Shown: positions 25,349 through 34,401, counted from the stretch's first letter. The stretch: 64,000 nt of DNA from Neorhizobium sp. (GCA_028283725.1 JAPWKC010000003.1:62001-126000), one strand, 5' to 3'. The notes: generated from the letters alone by a model not told the origin. Numbers and translations: made by a program.

Positions 25349-25999
25349 CTACCGCCCGGCGCGCAGGCCATCCACCAGCAGGCCGATCAGCCGGTTGGCG
25401 CGGTCTCGCCATTCGGGTGAGGCGGGCATGGAATAGATGCTGGTCAATGCGTGGAGAAGGTCTGTCGTGTCGATGTCGGCGCGGATCCTTCCTTCGTCGC
25501 GGGCCGCCTTCACCAGTCCGTCGATTGCCGTTCGGATGAGGCCGGAGCCCTCGGCAAACAGCGCGGAATTGCTGTTCATCAGAATTTTCAGGCTGTTGGC
25601 CATGCCGCGCTTGGCCGCGATATAATCGACGAAACGGCGCATCCATTCTTCCAGCGCCACATCCGACGAATGCTCCTGCGACAGGGTCTGCGCCGCCGCA
25701 GCAAGGCTTTGCATCTCGCGCCGGTAGACCACCTCGACGAGGTGCTCGCGGGTCGGAAAATGCCGGTAGAGCGTGCCGACGCCGACGCCCGCCCGTCTTG
25801 CGATCTCTTCCAGCGAGGTTTCGACGCCCTTTTGCGCAAAGGCTGCCGCAGCAATCTCGACGAGCCGGTCGTGATTGCGTCTGGCATCGGCGCGCATCGG
25901 TCTTTGCGGCGCCGCCCGCCCGTCTTTGCCGCCGTCGGCCGCCTGCGGTTGCGCACCGGGCCTTTTCGAATGCTCGGCCAAGGCCAAATTCTGCTCCAC
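25349..25999 (-). CDS. TetR/AcrR-family repressor beside paoABC
   Basis: A TetR-type regulator, 216 residues from the GTG at 25999 or 182 from the ATG at 25897. The helix-turn-helix is TSLEEIARRAGVGVGTLYRHFPTR without its last few residues shown in full here: key parts are LEEIARRAGV and GTLYRHFPT. The ligand-binding domain follows. The 34 residues before MRADARRNHD are low-complexity and may not be translated, and neither start has a clear ribosome site. It is divergent from paoA, and a palindrome lies 40-60 bp from its start, so autorepression and control of pao are likely. Confidence 0.85.
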   Translation of the reverse strand: MEQNLALAEHSKRPGAQPQAADGGKDGRAAPQRPMRADARRNHDRLVEIAAAAFAQKGVETSLEEIARRAGVGVGTLYRHFPTREHLVEVVYRREMQSLAAAAQTLSQEHSSDVALEEWMRRFVDYIAAKRGMANSLKILMNSNSALFAEGSGLIRTAIDGLVKAARDEGRIRADIDTTDLLHALTSIYSMPASPEWRDRANRLIGLLVDGLRAGR

Positions 26000-26037
26000 A
26001 CCGCGCGGGCTTGACGAAACGCAGCAAGCCGCTAGTT

Positions 26038-26059
26038 TAACCGGAGGCGCCTCCGTTTA
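26038..26059. promoter_or_regulatory. Palindromic operator between tetR and paoA
   Basis: TAAC-CGGAGGCGCCTCCG-TTTA has a perfect 14-bp core (26042-26055) and three more matching pairs outside one mismatch. Length and symmetry fit a TetR dimer site. It lies about 40 bp upstream of the regulator's longest start and about 170 bp upstream of paoA. Confidence 0.65.
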
Positions 26060-26230
26060 GTTGAGCGCCATGCACCTCTTTTAATCCGCACGCCCTGGAA
26101 TGTCATGCCGAAATGCGTCGGCGACAGATCGGGCATCGGCAAGGCCGGAGGGATCGAAGGGTGTCGACAAGTACCGGCGCCGTTCTACATCCTCTTCATC
26201 CCACCCTCGTGACGATAGCAGGAGCCTGTC

Positions 26231-26731
26231 ATGACACGAACCATTCCTTTGTCGCTTGCCATCAACGGCAAGCCGCATACGCTCGATGTCGAGCCGCGCG
26301 TGACGCTGCTCGATGCGCTGCGCGAGCATCTGTCGCTTACCGGAACGAAGAAGGGCTGCGATCAGGGCCAGTGCGGCGCCTGCACCTGTCATGTGGATGG
26401 CGAGCGGGTGTTGTCCTGTCTCACCCTGGCGGCCCAGGTCGAAGGCCGTCAGGTAACAACGATCGAAGGCATTGCCGGTGAAGACGGCACGCTGCATGCG
26501 GTGCAGAAAGCGTTTATCGAACAGGACGCCTTCCAGTGCGGCTATTGCACGCCCGGCCAGATCATGTCTGCCGTTGCCTGTATTCGCGAGGGCCATGCCG
26601 GATCGGATGCCGAGATCCGCGAATACATGTCCGGCAATCTCTGTCGCTGCGGTGCCTATAACAGCATCGTTGCCGCCGTGCGCGAGGCGGCGGCGGCGGT
26701 CTCTGTCAACGAGAAGGTGGAGGCAGCCTGA
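26231..26731 (+). CDS. paoA: Aldehyde oxidoreductase iron-sulfur subunit (PaoA-like)
   Basis: A 166-residue subunit with two [2Fe-2S] domains of the xanthine oxidase family. Plant-type cluster cysteines lie in KKGCDQGQCGACTCHV and VLSC; the second set is CGYCTPGQ and LCRCGAY. It passes electrons from the molybdenum subunit to the FAD subunit. Unlike E. coli PaoA it starts directly at the ferredoxin domain and has no twin-arginine signal, so the enzyme is probably cytoplasmic. AGGAG lies 6 bp before the ATG. It is first in the three-gene operon. Confidence 0.9.
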   Translation: MTRTIPLSLAINGKPHTLDVEPRVTLLDALREHLSLTGTKKGCDQGQCGACTCHVDGERVLSCLTLAAQVEGRQVTTIEGIAGEDGTLHAVQKAFIEQDAFQCGYCTPGQIMSAVACIREGHAGSDAEIREYMSGNLCRCGAYNSIVAAVREAAAAVSVNEKVEAA

Positions 26732-27738
26732 TGCGTGATTTTTCCTATCTGCGCGCGGCCTCCGTCGATGCGGCCCGTGCCGGCGCCATTCAGCCCGGCG
26801 CCATGCTTCTGGCCGGCGGCACGACGTTGCTCGACCTTGCCAAATGCGGGGTCGCGACACCCGATACGGTGATCGACGTCACCCATCTTTCCGGCCTTTC
26901 CGCAATCGAGGTCGATGCGGATGGCGCCAGGATCGGGGCGCTTGCCAAGATGGCGGCGGTCGCCGACGATCCTGCCATCATCGCCGCCTTTCCGGCGATC
27001 TCGCAATCTCTGACGCTTGCCGCTTCCCAGCAGCTGCGCAACATGGCGACGATCGGCGGCAATCTGATGCAGCGGACCCGCTGTCCCTATTTCCGCGATC
27101 CCGGCACGTTTTCCGCCTGCAACAAGCGGGCGCCGGGATCCGGCTGTTCGGCGATCGGCGGCGTGACCCGCAATCACGCGGTGCTCGGCGTCAGCGATGC
27201 CTGCATCGCCACCTATCACGGCGATCTCGCCGTTGCGCTCGTGGCCTTCGATGCGGTGGTGGAGATCGGTGAACGTTCGGTCGCGATCGACGATTTCTTC
27301 CTCGTTCCGGGCGATACGCCAGAGCGTGAAACGCTGATCGAGGCAGGCGAGATGATCACCGGCATCCGCGTTCCCGCCTCGGCCGGCGCCGGGAATTCGG
27401 TCTATCTCAAGGTTCGCGACCGGCAATCCTATGAATTTGCCGCGGCAAGCGCCGCTGTCAGTCTGGAGCTCGAAGACGATGGGCGCACGGTGCGCGACAT
27501 TCGCGTGGCGCTCGGCGGCGTCGCCACCAAGCCATGGCGGGCAAGGGCGGTCGAACAGGCGTTGATCGGCAAGGCGATCGATGCCGAGACAGTCAAGGCT
27601 GCAAGTCTCCTTGCCGTCGAAGGTGCCGTCTCGAACGGCGGAAACCAGTACAAGATCGCGCTTGCGCCGCGGGTCGTTGCCCGCGCCATTTCCGATCTTG
27701 CATCCAAAACAGCTCGGACATCGGGAGGTCAGGCATGA
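26731..27738 (+). CDS. paoB: Aldehyde oxidoreductase FAD subunit (PaoB-like)
   Basis: A 335-residue FAD-binding subunit of the CO-dehydrogenase flavoprotein type. FAD contacts are expected in LLAGGTTLLDL and NMATIGGNLMQRTRC. The insert with cysteines in RTRCPYF, FSACNKR and GSGCSAI matches the extra [4Fe-4S] cluster known in PaoB, which separates this group from ordinary xanthine dehydrogenases. Its start overlaps the paoA stop (TGATG), and its own stop overlaps paoC (ATGA). Confidence 0.9.
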   Translation: MRDFSYLRAASVDAARAGAIQPGAMLLAGGTTLLDLAKCGVATPDTVIDVTHLSGLSAIEVDADGARIGALAKMAAVADDPAIIAAFPAISQSLTLAASQQLRNMATIGGNLMQRTRCPYFRDPGTFSACNKRAPGSGCSAIGGVTRNHAVLGVSDACIATYHGDLAVALVAFDAVVEIGERSVAIDDFFLVPGDTPERETLIEAGEMITGIRVPASAGAGNSVYLKVRDRQSYEFAAASAAVSLELEDDGRTVRDIRVALGGVATKPWRARAVEQALIGKAIDAETVKAASLLAVEGAVSNGGNQYKIALAPRVVARAISDLASKTARTSGGQA

Positions 27739-30038
27739 CCATCATGGAACCCAATCGCGAACCCCGCAAACACGGGAGCGCCGGTGACGGCATGGTCGGC
27801 GGGCGCATGTCGCGCTTCGAAGGCGAATTGAAGATCAAGGGTGCGGCCACCTACGCGCTCGAATATCCGATGGAAAACGTCGCCCATGCGGTGCTGGTGC
27901 AAAGCACGATCGCCGCCGGCCGCGTCGTGTCCGTCGATATCTCGAAGGCCAGCGCCATGCCGGGCGTGCTCCTGGTGCTGACGCCGCAAGACGATCTCGG
28001 CCTGACGATGTGCGGCGACTGGGCCGGCAATCCGTCGAGCGGCGAGCCCTATTATCCGCTGCCGCAGACGGTGCAGTTCAACGGCCAGTCGATCGCAGCG
28101 GTGATCGCGGAAAGCCGGGAACAGGCTTCCGAGGCGGCCAGGCTCGTTACCGTGACCTATGAGGAGACGCCTTCCGTCACCGGCCTTCACGATCCCAACG
28201 CCGGCGAGGGCAAGGTCATGCCCAATCTCGTCGTCAACTGGGGCGATGCCGAACAGGCGCTCGCCCATGCGGAGGTGACGATCGAGGCCACCTACGAGAC
28301 GCCGCGCGAATATCATGTCGCCATGGAGCCGCACGGCCTGATGACGACGTGGGAAGGCGATGCGCTGACCATCTGGGAGCCGAGCCAGTGGTCGCATGGC
28401 ATGGCACGCATGTATGCCGAGTGGTTCGGCATCGACTACGAAAATGTCAGGATCGTATCGCCCTATATCGGCGGCGGTTTCGGCTCCAAGGGCCAGCCGC
28501 TCGCCTATGGCGCGGTTGCCGCGGCGGCTTCGAAAAAACTCGGCCGGCCGGTGAAGCTGGCCGTCACCCGGCCGCAGAATTTCACGAGCTATGGTGGCCG
28601 GGCCGCGACGCGCCAGACGATCGCGCTCGGCGCGACGAAGGACGGCATTCTTCAGGCGATCCGTCATCGCGGCATGAGCGAGACCTCCGTCTATGCCGAT
28701 TATGCCGAACAGACCGGGGCTGCGACGCCGGTTCTCTACAAGGTGGAGAATTTTTCCTCCGAGCACCGTATCGTGGCGGTCAATACGGTCACGCCCGGCG
28801 CATTGCGCGGGCCGGGCAAGAACCCGAGCGCCTACGGTATCGAATGCGCCATGGAAGAGCTTGCCTATGTGCTCGATATGGATCCGCTGGCGCTTCGCCT
28901 GAAGAACTATGCGGATCACGACTACCAGTCCGGCAAGCCATGGTCTACGCGCCGGCTGCGCGAGGCGCTGACAGAAGGGGCTGCGGCCTTCGGATGGGAC
29001 AAGCGCAGCCATCAGCCGCGCTCGATGCGTGACGGCAACCAGCTCGTCGGCTACGGCATCGGCTGCGGCACGTTTCCGGTCATCCGGGCGCCGTCGGAGG
29101 CGATCATCCGCATTCTTGCCGATGGCCGCGTCGAGGTGGTCAGCGGCTCGATCGACATGGGGCAGGGCACCTATACGATCCTGGCGCAGACGGCGGCCGA
29201 GGCGATGGGCGTGTCCATCGATCAGGTGGTCGTGCAGCTGGGCGACAGCCGGCTGCCGGGCTCTTCGATCGCCGGTGGCTCCATGCTGGCCGGGTCGATC
29301 ACCGGCGCGGTGCACAAGGCGGCGCTCGCCGCGCGCGACGAGCTTGTGGGGTTGGCGCTCAATGCGCCGAACTCGCCCTTTGCCGGAAGCGGGGCAAACA
29401 CGCTCTCCGTCTCGGGCGGAGAGATCTCGACCGGCAGCGGCGACGGGCCGGTCGTCACGATTGCCGAGATGATGAAGGCGCTCGGCCGCGAGCATCTGGA
29501 AATCCGCCGCAACACGCTGTCGGACGATGCGCAGGAGGCTGCCGAACAGCGCAAGGCCTGGACGACCATGGCCCGCGTGATGGGCCCGACCATGGGCGAT
29601 TATTCGATGCACAGCTGGTGCGCGCATTTCGCCGAAGTCAGGGTCGATGAGGAATTCGGCACGGTCAGGGTCTCGCGCATGGTGTCTGCCTTCGATTGCG
29701 GCCGGCTCTACAATCCGAAACTGGTGGAAAGCCAGTGGCGGGGCGGCATCATCATGGGCATCGGGCAGGCACTGCTTGAAGAAGGCATCGTCGATCCGCG
29801 CAACGGCCGCACCGTCAACAACAATGTCGGCGACTATCTGGTGCCTACCAATGCCGATATTCCTGATCTCACCGTCATCTCGGTCGGCGTGCCGGATCTC
29901 AATGCGTCCGCGCTCGGCGGCAAGGGCGTGGGCGAGGTCGGCATCGTCGGCGTCGCGCCGGCGATTGCCAATGCCGTCTATCATGCGACGGGAAAGCGTG
30001 TCCGCGACCTGCCGATCACGCTGGAAAAGCTGATCTGA
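27735..30038 (+). CDS. paoC: Aldehyde oxidoreductase molybdenum subunit (PaoC-like)
   Basis: The 767-residue catalytic subunit binds the molybdenum cofactor and oxidises aldehydes to carboxylic acids. It contains GGGFGSKGQP, ALRGPGKNPSAYG, SGSIDMGQGTYT and the C-terminal LGGKGVGEVG, which holds the catalytic glutamate. ATG 27735 shares four bases with the paoB stop and follows GGGAGG. The natural substrate cannot be told; the TetR gene and its operator suggest induction by an aromatic or other toxic aldehyde. Confidence 0.92.
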   Translation: MTIMEPNREPRKHGSAGDGMVGGRMSRFEGELKIKGAATYALEYPMENVAHAVLVQSTIAAGRVVSVDISKASAMPGVLLVLTPQDDLGLTMCGDWAGNPSSGEPYYPLPQTVQFNGQSIAAVIAESREQASEAARLVTVTYEETPSVTGLHDPNAGEGKVMPNLVVNWGDAEQALAHAEVTIEATYETPREYHVAMEPHGLMTTWEGDALTIWEPSQWSHGMARMYAEWFGIDYENVRIVSPYIGGGFGSKGQPLAYGAVAAAASKKLGRPVKLAVTRPQNFTSYGGRAATRQTIALGATKDGILQAIRHRGMSETSVYADYAEQTGAATPVLYKVENFSSEHRIVAVNTVTPGALRGPGKNPSAYGIECAMEELAYVLDMDPLALRLKNYADHDYQSGKPWSTRRLREALTEGAAAFGWDKRSHQPRSMRDGNQLVGYGIGCGTFPVIRAPSEAIIRILADGRVEVVSGSIDMGQGTYTILAQTAAEAMGVSIDQVVVQLGDSRLPGSSIAGGSMLAGSITGAVHKAALAARDELVGLALNAPNSPFAGSGANTLSVSGGEISTGSGDGPVVTIAEMMKALGREHLEIRRNTLSDDAQEAAEQRKAWTTMARVMGPTMGDYSMHSWCAHFAEVRVDEEFGTVRVSRMVSAFDCGRLYNPKLVESQWRGGIIMGIGQALLEEGIVDPRNGRTVNNNVGDYLVPTNADIPDLTVISVGVPDLNASALGGKGVGEVGIVGVAPAIANAVYHATGKRVRDLPITLEKLI

Positions 30039-30097
30039 GGTGAGGGGCACGTGGTTGCCCCTCTGCCCTCTCTCCACACGAGCGAAGATCGCTCCCA

Positions 30098-30197
30098 AAC
30101 CCTCCCCATAAGGGGGAGGGTTCAACCGGGCCCGATCCCGCAGTTCTGATTTTCGCCACCAAATGCCGCAGGCTTCTCCACCCCTTCGTGGGGGAGA
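30098..30197. repeat. Two palindromes between paoC and the sulfite-oxidase-like gene
   Basis: AACCCTCCCC (30098-30107) pairs with GGGGAGGGTT (30113-30122). A second, imperfect hairpin, TCTCCACCCC..TGGGGGAGA, spans 30175-30197. Both fall between convergent genes and may act as terminators. The CCCTCCC/GGGAGGG type recurs at 60822-60844, so these look like members of a genomic palindromic repeat family. Confidence 0.55.
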
Positions 30198-30243
30198 TTG
30201 CCGTCGGGCCGGAGCGGGGATTTTCCGGCTGGCACGTCTGGCC

Positions 30244-30903
30244 TCAATCCCCGTCGTAGCGCTCTTCCTTCCAGGGATCGCCGCGCATGTGATAGCCGTT
30301 CTCCTCCCAGAAGCCCGCAAAGTCATGGTTGAGGAATTCGATCTTCTTCAGCCACTTGGCGCTCTTCCAGAAATAGAGATGCGGCACGACGAGGCGTACC
30401 GGGCCGCCATGCTCGCTCGACAGCGGGCTGCCTTCCCATTCCGTCACGATCATCGCGTCTTCGGCGGCAAAGTCGGTGAGAAGAAGATTGGTCGTATAGT
30501 CGTCATAGCCGGTCAACATCACCGAATAGGCCTCATCCGTCGGCTCGACAGCGGCCAGAAGGTCTCGTGTGGAGACGCCTTTCCAGTCGTTGTCGTAGCG
30601 CGACCATGTGGTGACGCAGTGAATATCGGATCGCGCCTCGGTCTGCGGCAGCGAATGGAACGTCGCCCAGTCGAAAGCCTGCGGATTTTTCACAAGGCCC
30701 GTCACCTCCAGCCGCCAGTCGAGCGGCGTCACCTTCGGCTGGATGCCGAGATCGAGGACCGGCCAGTTCTTCACCAGATGCTGACCGGGCGGCAGGCGGT
30801 CTATCTCCGGGCGTGATACGCGGCCGGTCAGGAATTTTCCCGTCTCGGCCCATTTGCGCTTGGTGATGGTCAGCTTGGAATCTGGCGCGACGTCGTCATC
30901 CAT
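30244..30903 (-). CDS. Sulfite-oxidase-like molybdopterin oxidoreductase
   Basis: A 219-residue protein with only the sulfite oxidase Moco-binding domain. DIHCVTTWSRYDNDWKGV contains the cysteine that should ligand molybdenum, and EHGGPVRLVVPHLYFWKSAK is the second conserved block. It has no signal peptide, heme domain or dimerisation domain, so it is a cytoplasmic SuoX-like protein of unknown substrate. It is convergent with paoC; both need molybdenum cofactor, which may explain their nearness. Confidence 0.88.
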   Translation of the reverse strand: MDDDVAPDSKLTITKRKWAETGKFLTGRVSRPEIDRLPPGQHLVKNWPVLDLGIQPKVTPLDWRLEVTGLVKNPQAFDWATFHSLPQTEARSDIHCVTTWSRYDNDWKGVSTRDLLAAVEPTDEAYSVMLTGYDDYTTNLLLTDFAAEDAMIVTEWEGSPLSSEHGGPVRLVVPHLYFWKSAKWLKKIEFLNHDFAGFWEENGYHMRGDPWKEERYDGD

Positions 30904-31005
30904 GAGCGGTTCTCCTTGCCTCGCGCGATATTCTGATCAACAAGGAAGACAAATCAATCCGAAGTCTTGCCGAAACCGGCCCTTCATTCGCCTTTCTGGA
31001 CTGCC

Positions 31006-32202
31006 ATGCCTTCAGTTGCTCCCCAATTTGCTCCCCGCTTCAATCCTCTCGTTGCCAATCTCTCCCTGCCGCCGGTTCCGGCCGTCGCCGCCTGGGGGCG
31101 TGCCTATGATGGTTCGAAGGGACCGCTGATCGATCTGTCGCAGGCGGTGCCCGGTTATCCGGCCCATCCCGACATGCTAAAACTGCTAGGCCAATTCGCT
31201 TCGTCCACGGCGTATACCGGCTATGGCCCGATCGAAGGCGAGACGGTGCTGCGGGACGCCTATGCAAACCATATCGGCGCCGTCTATGGCACCGGTTTTA
31301 CGCGTGGCAACGTGCATATCACGTCGGGTTGCAATCAGGCCTTCGTCTGCGCGGCGATGACGGTCGCCGGTCCGGGTGACGCGATCCTGATGACGGAGCC
31401 GTTCTATTTCAACCACGAGACGACGCTTGCGATGCTCGGCATCGGCACGCAATTCGTGCCCTGCGCTGCAGAGAACGGCTTTCTGCCCGAGCTTGCAGCG
31501 CTCGAAGCGGCGATGACCGGAAATGTCAGGGCGCTTGCCATCGTCTCGCCCAACAATCCGACCGGCGCGATCTATCCGGCAGCACTCCTCGAGGCGATCT
31601 TCAACCTGTGCCGCGACAAGGGCATCTGGCTGATCCTCGACGAGACCTATCGCGATTTTCTGCCCCAAGAGGGCCAACAGCCGCATCCGCTGTTTGCGCT
31701 TGCCGGTTGGGAAGACACGCTGATCTCGCTCTACAGCTTTTCGAAATCCTTCTGCATTCCCGGCCACCGGTTGGGCGCGATCACCGCCGGCGAGGCGGTC
31801 ATCGGTCAGGTGGCGAAGATCATGGACAACTTGCAGATCTGCGCGCCGCGTGCGCCGCAGGCGGCCGTTGCCGAAGCGCTGCCGCTGCTTGCCGCATGGC
31901 GTGAGGAAAACCGGCAGGAGATCGGTCGTCGCGCCGATGCGCTTAAGTCCGTCATGCGCGGGCTGGATAACTGGAAGCTCGATGCGATCGGGGCCTATTT
32001 CGCCTTCGTGCGCCATCCCTTTTCCGGTGTCCGCTCCGAGGTGGTGGCGGAAAAACTGGCGATGACGGCGGGCATCACCTGCATTCCCGGCGGCTATTTC
32101 GGCGAAGGGCAGCAGGATTACCTGCGCTTTGCCTTTGCCAATGCGGATGTCGACACGATTGCCCGGATCGAAGAACGTTTGCGGAACTTTTCGCTGTCGT
32201 AA
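31006..32202 (+). CDS. PLP-dependent aminotransferase, class I/II
   Basis: A 398-residue fold-type I aminotransferase. The nucleotide-like motif IVSPNNPTGAIY, the aspartate in LILDETYRDF and the PLP lysine in SFSKSFCIPGHRLG are all present. The start at 31006 (MPSVAPQF) is the first ATG; a TTG at 30967 is possible. The substrate is not clear. It is divergent from the sulfite-oxidase-like gene and 26 bp before the DUF763 gene, so the two may be co-transcribed. Confidence 0.88.
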   Translation: MPSVAPQFAPRFNPLVANLSLPPVPAVAAWGRAYDGSKGPLIDLSQAVPGYPAHPDMLKLLGQFASSTAYTGYGPIEGETVLRDAYANHIGAVYGTGFTRGNVHITSGCNQAFVCAAMTVAGPGDAILMTEPFYFNHETTLAMLGIGTQFVPCAAENGFLPELAALEAAMTGNVRALAIVSPNNPTGAIYPAALLEAIFNLCRDKGIWLILDETYRDFLPQEGQQPHPLFALAGWEDTLISLYSFSKSFCIPGHRLGAITAGEAVIGQVAKIMDNLQICAPRAPQAAVAEALPLLAAWREENRQEIGRRADALKSVMRGLDNWKLDAIGAYFAFVRHPFSGVRSEVVAEKLAMTAGITCIPGGYFGEGQQDYLRFAFANADVDTIARIEERLRNFSLS

Positions 32203-32228
32203 GTGCCTGGCTGGGGCTATAGAAGGCC

Positions 32229-33485
32229 ATGGCTCAACGTGCTGGCAGCGCCGATCTTCCGCTTCATGGCGGCCGGGTTCCCCGGTGGCTCGGCGAACGC
32301 ATGACACGGCTCGGCGCCGTGATTACCGAGGCGATCGTCATTCACTACGGACGCGACGAATTTCTCCGTCGCGTCGCCCATCCCTTCTGGTTCCAGTCCT
32401 TCGGCTCCGTCATGGGCATGGACTGGCACTCGTCCGGCATCACCACCAGCGTGATCGGCGCGCTCAAACGCGGGCTGACGCCGATGTCGCACGAGCTCGG
32501 CATCCATGTCTGCGGCGGGCGCGGGCAGAATTCCCGCAAGACGCCCGGCGAGCTCATGGCGATCGGCGAGCGCACCGGGCTCGATGGCGATGCGCTGGCC
32601 GGTGCCAGCCGGCTGGTGGCCAAGGTCGATAGCGCCGCCGTGCAGGACGGGTTCAATCTTTATCTGCACGGGTTCATCGTCACCGATGATGGCAAGTGGG
32701 TCGTGGTGCAGCAGGGCATGAACGATGCCCGCCGGCAGGCGCGCCGCTATCACTGGCTGTCCGAAGGCATGACCAGCTTCGTCAACTCCCCGCATGCGGC
32801 AATCGAGGGGCAGGAGACGGGGGACATCGTCAACCTCGCGGACCGGCGGGCAGAGGCCTCGCGCTCGGGCCAGCTCGACCTTCTCGAAACGCTCGGGCCT
32901 GACCGGATCGTCCGCGAGGTGATCGCGCTCGAACCGCAAAAGCCGCGCAAATTGCCGATACAGCCGATGCTGCCGCATCTGATTATGCCCGAGCATCACG
33001 ACGTGCGTGAGGAAGACGTCAACATGAAGCGGCTGCATGGGGCGATTGCGGCCGCCGCCGAGCGCGGGCCGAAGGATTTCGAGCACCTCCTGATGACGCC
33101 CGGCGTCGGCGCGCGCACGGTTCGCGCGCTTGCCATGGTCGCCGAGGTGGTACATGGCGCGCCCTGCCGGTTTTCCGATCCGGCGCGGTTTTCGCTTGCC
33201 CATGGCGGCAAGGACCGGCATCCGTTTCCGGTGCCGCTGAAGGTCTATGACGAGACGATCAAGGTGATGAAATCGGCCGTCGGCAAGGCGCGTCTCGGTC
33301 GCGACGAGGAACTCGATGCGCTGCGCCGGCTCGATCATCAGGCACGGATGATGGAACGCTATGCGACCGGACCCGACCTCAAGGAAATCGTTGCCGGCGA
33401 ATTTTCCCGCTCGCATGAATGGGGCGGGCGAAGCGTGTTCGGCTTTGAGCCGCCGGAAGACAACGATGCGCGGCTTAAGGGGTAA
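32229..33485 (+). CDS. DUF763 protein
   Basis: A 418-residue protein of the conserved family DUF763, recognised from GSADLPLHGGRVPRWLGERM at the start, HVCGGRGQNSRKTPGEL and LLMTPGVGARTVRALAMVAE. The last motif resembles a helix-hairpin-helix DNA-binding element, so a nuclease or DNA-repair role has been considered for the family, but no function is established. It has many histidines but no signal peptide or membrane helix. The 3' side is followed by the 208-bp tandem repeats. Confidence 0.85.
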   Translation: MAQRAGSADLPLHGGRVPRWLGERMTRLGAVITEAIVIHYGRDEFLRRVAHPFWFQSFGSVMGMDWHSSGITTSVIGALKRGLTPMSHELGIHVCGGRGQNSRKTPGELMAIGERTGLDGDALAGASRLVAKVDSAAVQDGFNLYLHGFIVTDDGKWVVVQQGMNDARRQARRYHWLSEGMTSFVNSPHAAIEGQETGDIVNLADRRAEASRSGQLDLLETLGPDRIVREVIALEPQKPRKLPIQPMLPHLIMPEHHDVREEDVNMKRLHGAIAAAAERGPKDFEHLLMTPGVGARTVRALAMVAEVVHGAPCRFSDPARFSLAHGGKDRHPFPVPLKVYDETIKVMKSAVGKARLGRDEELDALRRLDHQARMMERYATGPDLKEIVAGEFSRSHEWGGRSVFGFEPPEDNDARLKG

Positions 33486-33589
33486 ACGCAGGCCGGCCCG
33501 CGTGTCTAGGGCAGGTGGCGCTGGCCCTGTCCGATTGGCCGCATCCGTCGCCGCAGCCTTTGCCACGCCCGCAGGGGGCGGGGACGTCT

Positions 33590-33797
33590 TCAGCCGTGAA
33601 ACGTCCTGACGGCCCGCTGGATATCCTCGGGAAACTCCTCGATTTCGAAGACCTGACGGATTTCGATGATATCGCCTTCGGCCGCGGGGCATCACCGCGC
33701 CTATTCGATCACTTCCTCTGAAGGGGCAGGTGCAATCAGGCCGACGTGGCCCGATCGGCCCGATCGGTCGCGTCTTTTGCCGAAACCGGTTGCGGCA
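33590..33797. repeat. 208-bp tandem repeat, copy 1
   Basis: The outermost copy of a repeat made of the last 129 bases of the YCII gene (antisense in this reading) plus 79 bases of its downstream sequence. It starts at TCAGCCGT and differs from the other copies at several positions, so it is probably the oldest. Confidence 0.85.
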
Positions 33798-34005
33798 TCA
33801 GCCGTCGAACGTCCTGACGGCCGGCTGGATATCCTCGGGAAACTCCTTTATTTCGAAGACCTGACGGATTTCGATGATATCGCCTTCGGCGGCGGGGCAT
33901 CGCCGCGCCCATGCGATCGCTTCCTCTGAAGGGGTCGGTGCAGTCAGGCCGACGTAGCCCGATCGGCCCGATCGGTCGCGTCTTTTGCCGAAACCGGTTG
34001 CGGCA
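33798..34005. repeat. 208-bp tandem repeat, copy 2
   Basis: The second copy, exactly 208 bases from copy 1 and 208 bases from the stop of the intact YCII gene. Over the 129 bases shared with that gene only about five differ. The tail contains CCGATCGG-type palindromic segments. It has no start codon or ribosome site for a protein on either strand. Confidence 0.9.
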
Positions 34006-34134
34006 TCAGCCGTCGAACGTCCTGACGGCCCGCTGGATATCCTCGGGAAACTCGTCGATTTCGAAGACCTGACGGATTTCGATGATATCGCCTTCGGCGG
34101 CGGGGCATCGCCGCGCCCATTCGATCGCTTCCTC
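34006..34134. repeat. 208-bp tandem repeat, parental segment inside the YCII gene
   Basis: The last 129 bases of the intact YCII gene are the source of the repeat. Homology with copies 1 and 2 stops abruptly at TTCCTC (34134), where the gene continues GCGGGA and the copies read TGAAGG. That point marks the duplication junction. Confidence 0.88.
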
Positions 34135-34401
34135 GCGGGAGTTGAGATCGAGCATCCAGTAGCCGCCGAGCGCTTCCTTCATGTCGGCAAACGGGCCGTC
34201 GGTCACGGTCGGTTGCCCGCCCTTGAAGCTGATCCGGGCGCCTGTCGCTGCCGGATGGAGGCCTTCCAGCGACAGAAGAACGCCGGCCTTCTTCAGGTCG
34301 TCGTTGTATTTCATCATGGTCTCGATCGCCTCGGCGCTCGGCTTGGTGTCCGGTGCTGCCGCGGCGTAACCTTCGGGGATCATCAGCATCATGAAGCGCA
34401 T
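34006..34401 (-). CDS. YCII/DGPF-domain protein
   Basis: A 131-residue protein of the YCII-related (DGPF) family. It begins MRFMMLMIPEGYAAAAP, and carries TVTDGPFADMKEALGGYW, the family's namesake motif, and EIRQVFEIDEFPEDIQ at the end. These small dimeric proteins often lie next to ECF sigma factors; none is here. GGAAGGAG lies 7 bp before the ATG. Its 3' end is the source of the tandem repeats that follow. Confidence 0.88.
   Translation of the reverse strand: MRFMMLMIPEGYAAAAPDTKPSAEAIETMMKYNDDLKKAGVLLSLEGLHPAATGARISFKGGQPTVTDGPFADMKEALGGYWMLDLNSREEAIEWARRCPAAEGDIIEIRQVFEIDEFPEDIQRAVRTFDG

Noticed and set aside
27729-30326. Antisense frame of 865 codons opposite paoC
   Set aside because: Low-complexity Arg/His-rich translation with no motif; a shadow of a well-supported enzyme gene.
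33590-34134. CRISPR array or VNTR
   Set aside because: The 208-bp units are gene-end copies with no short repeats and variable spacers; no cas gene is near.
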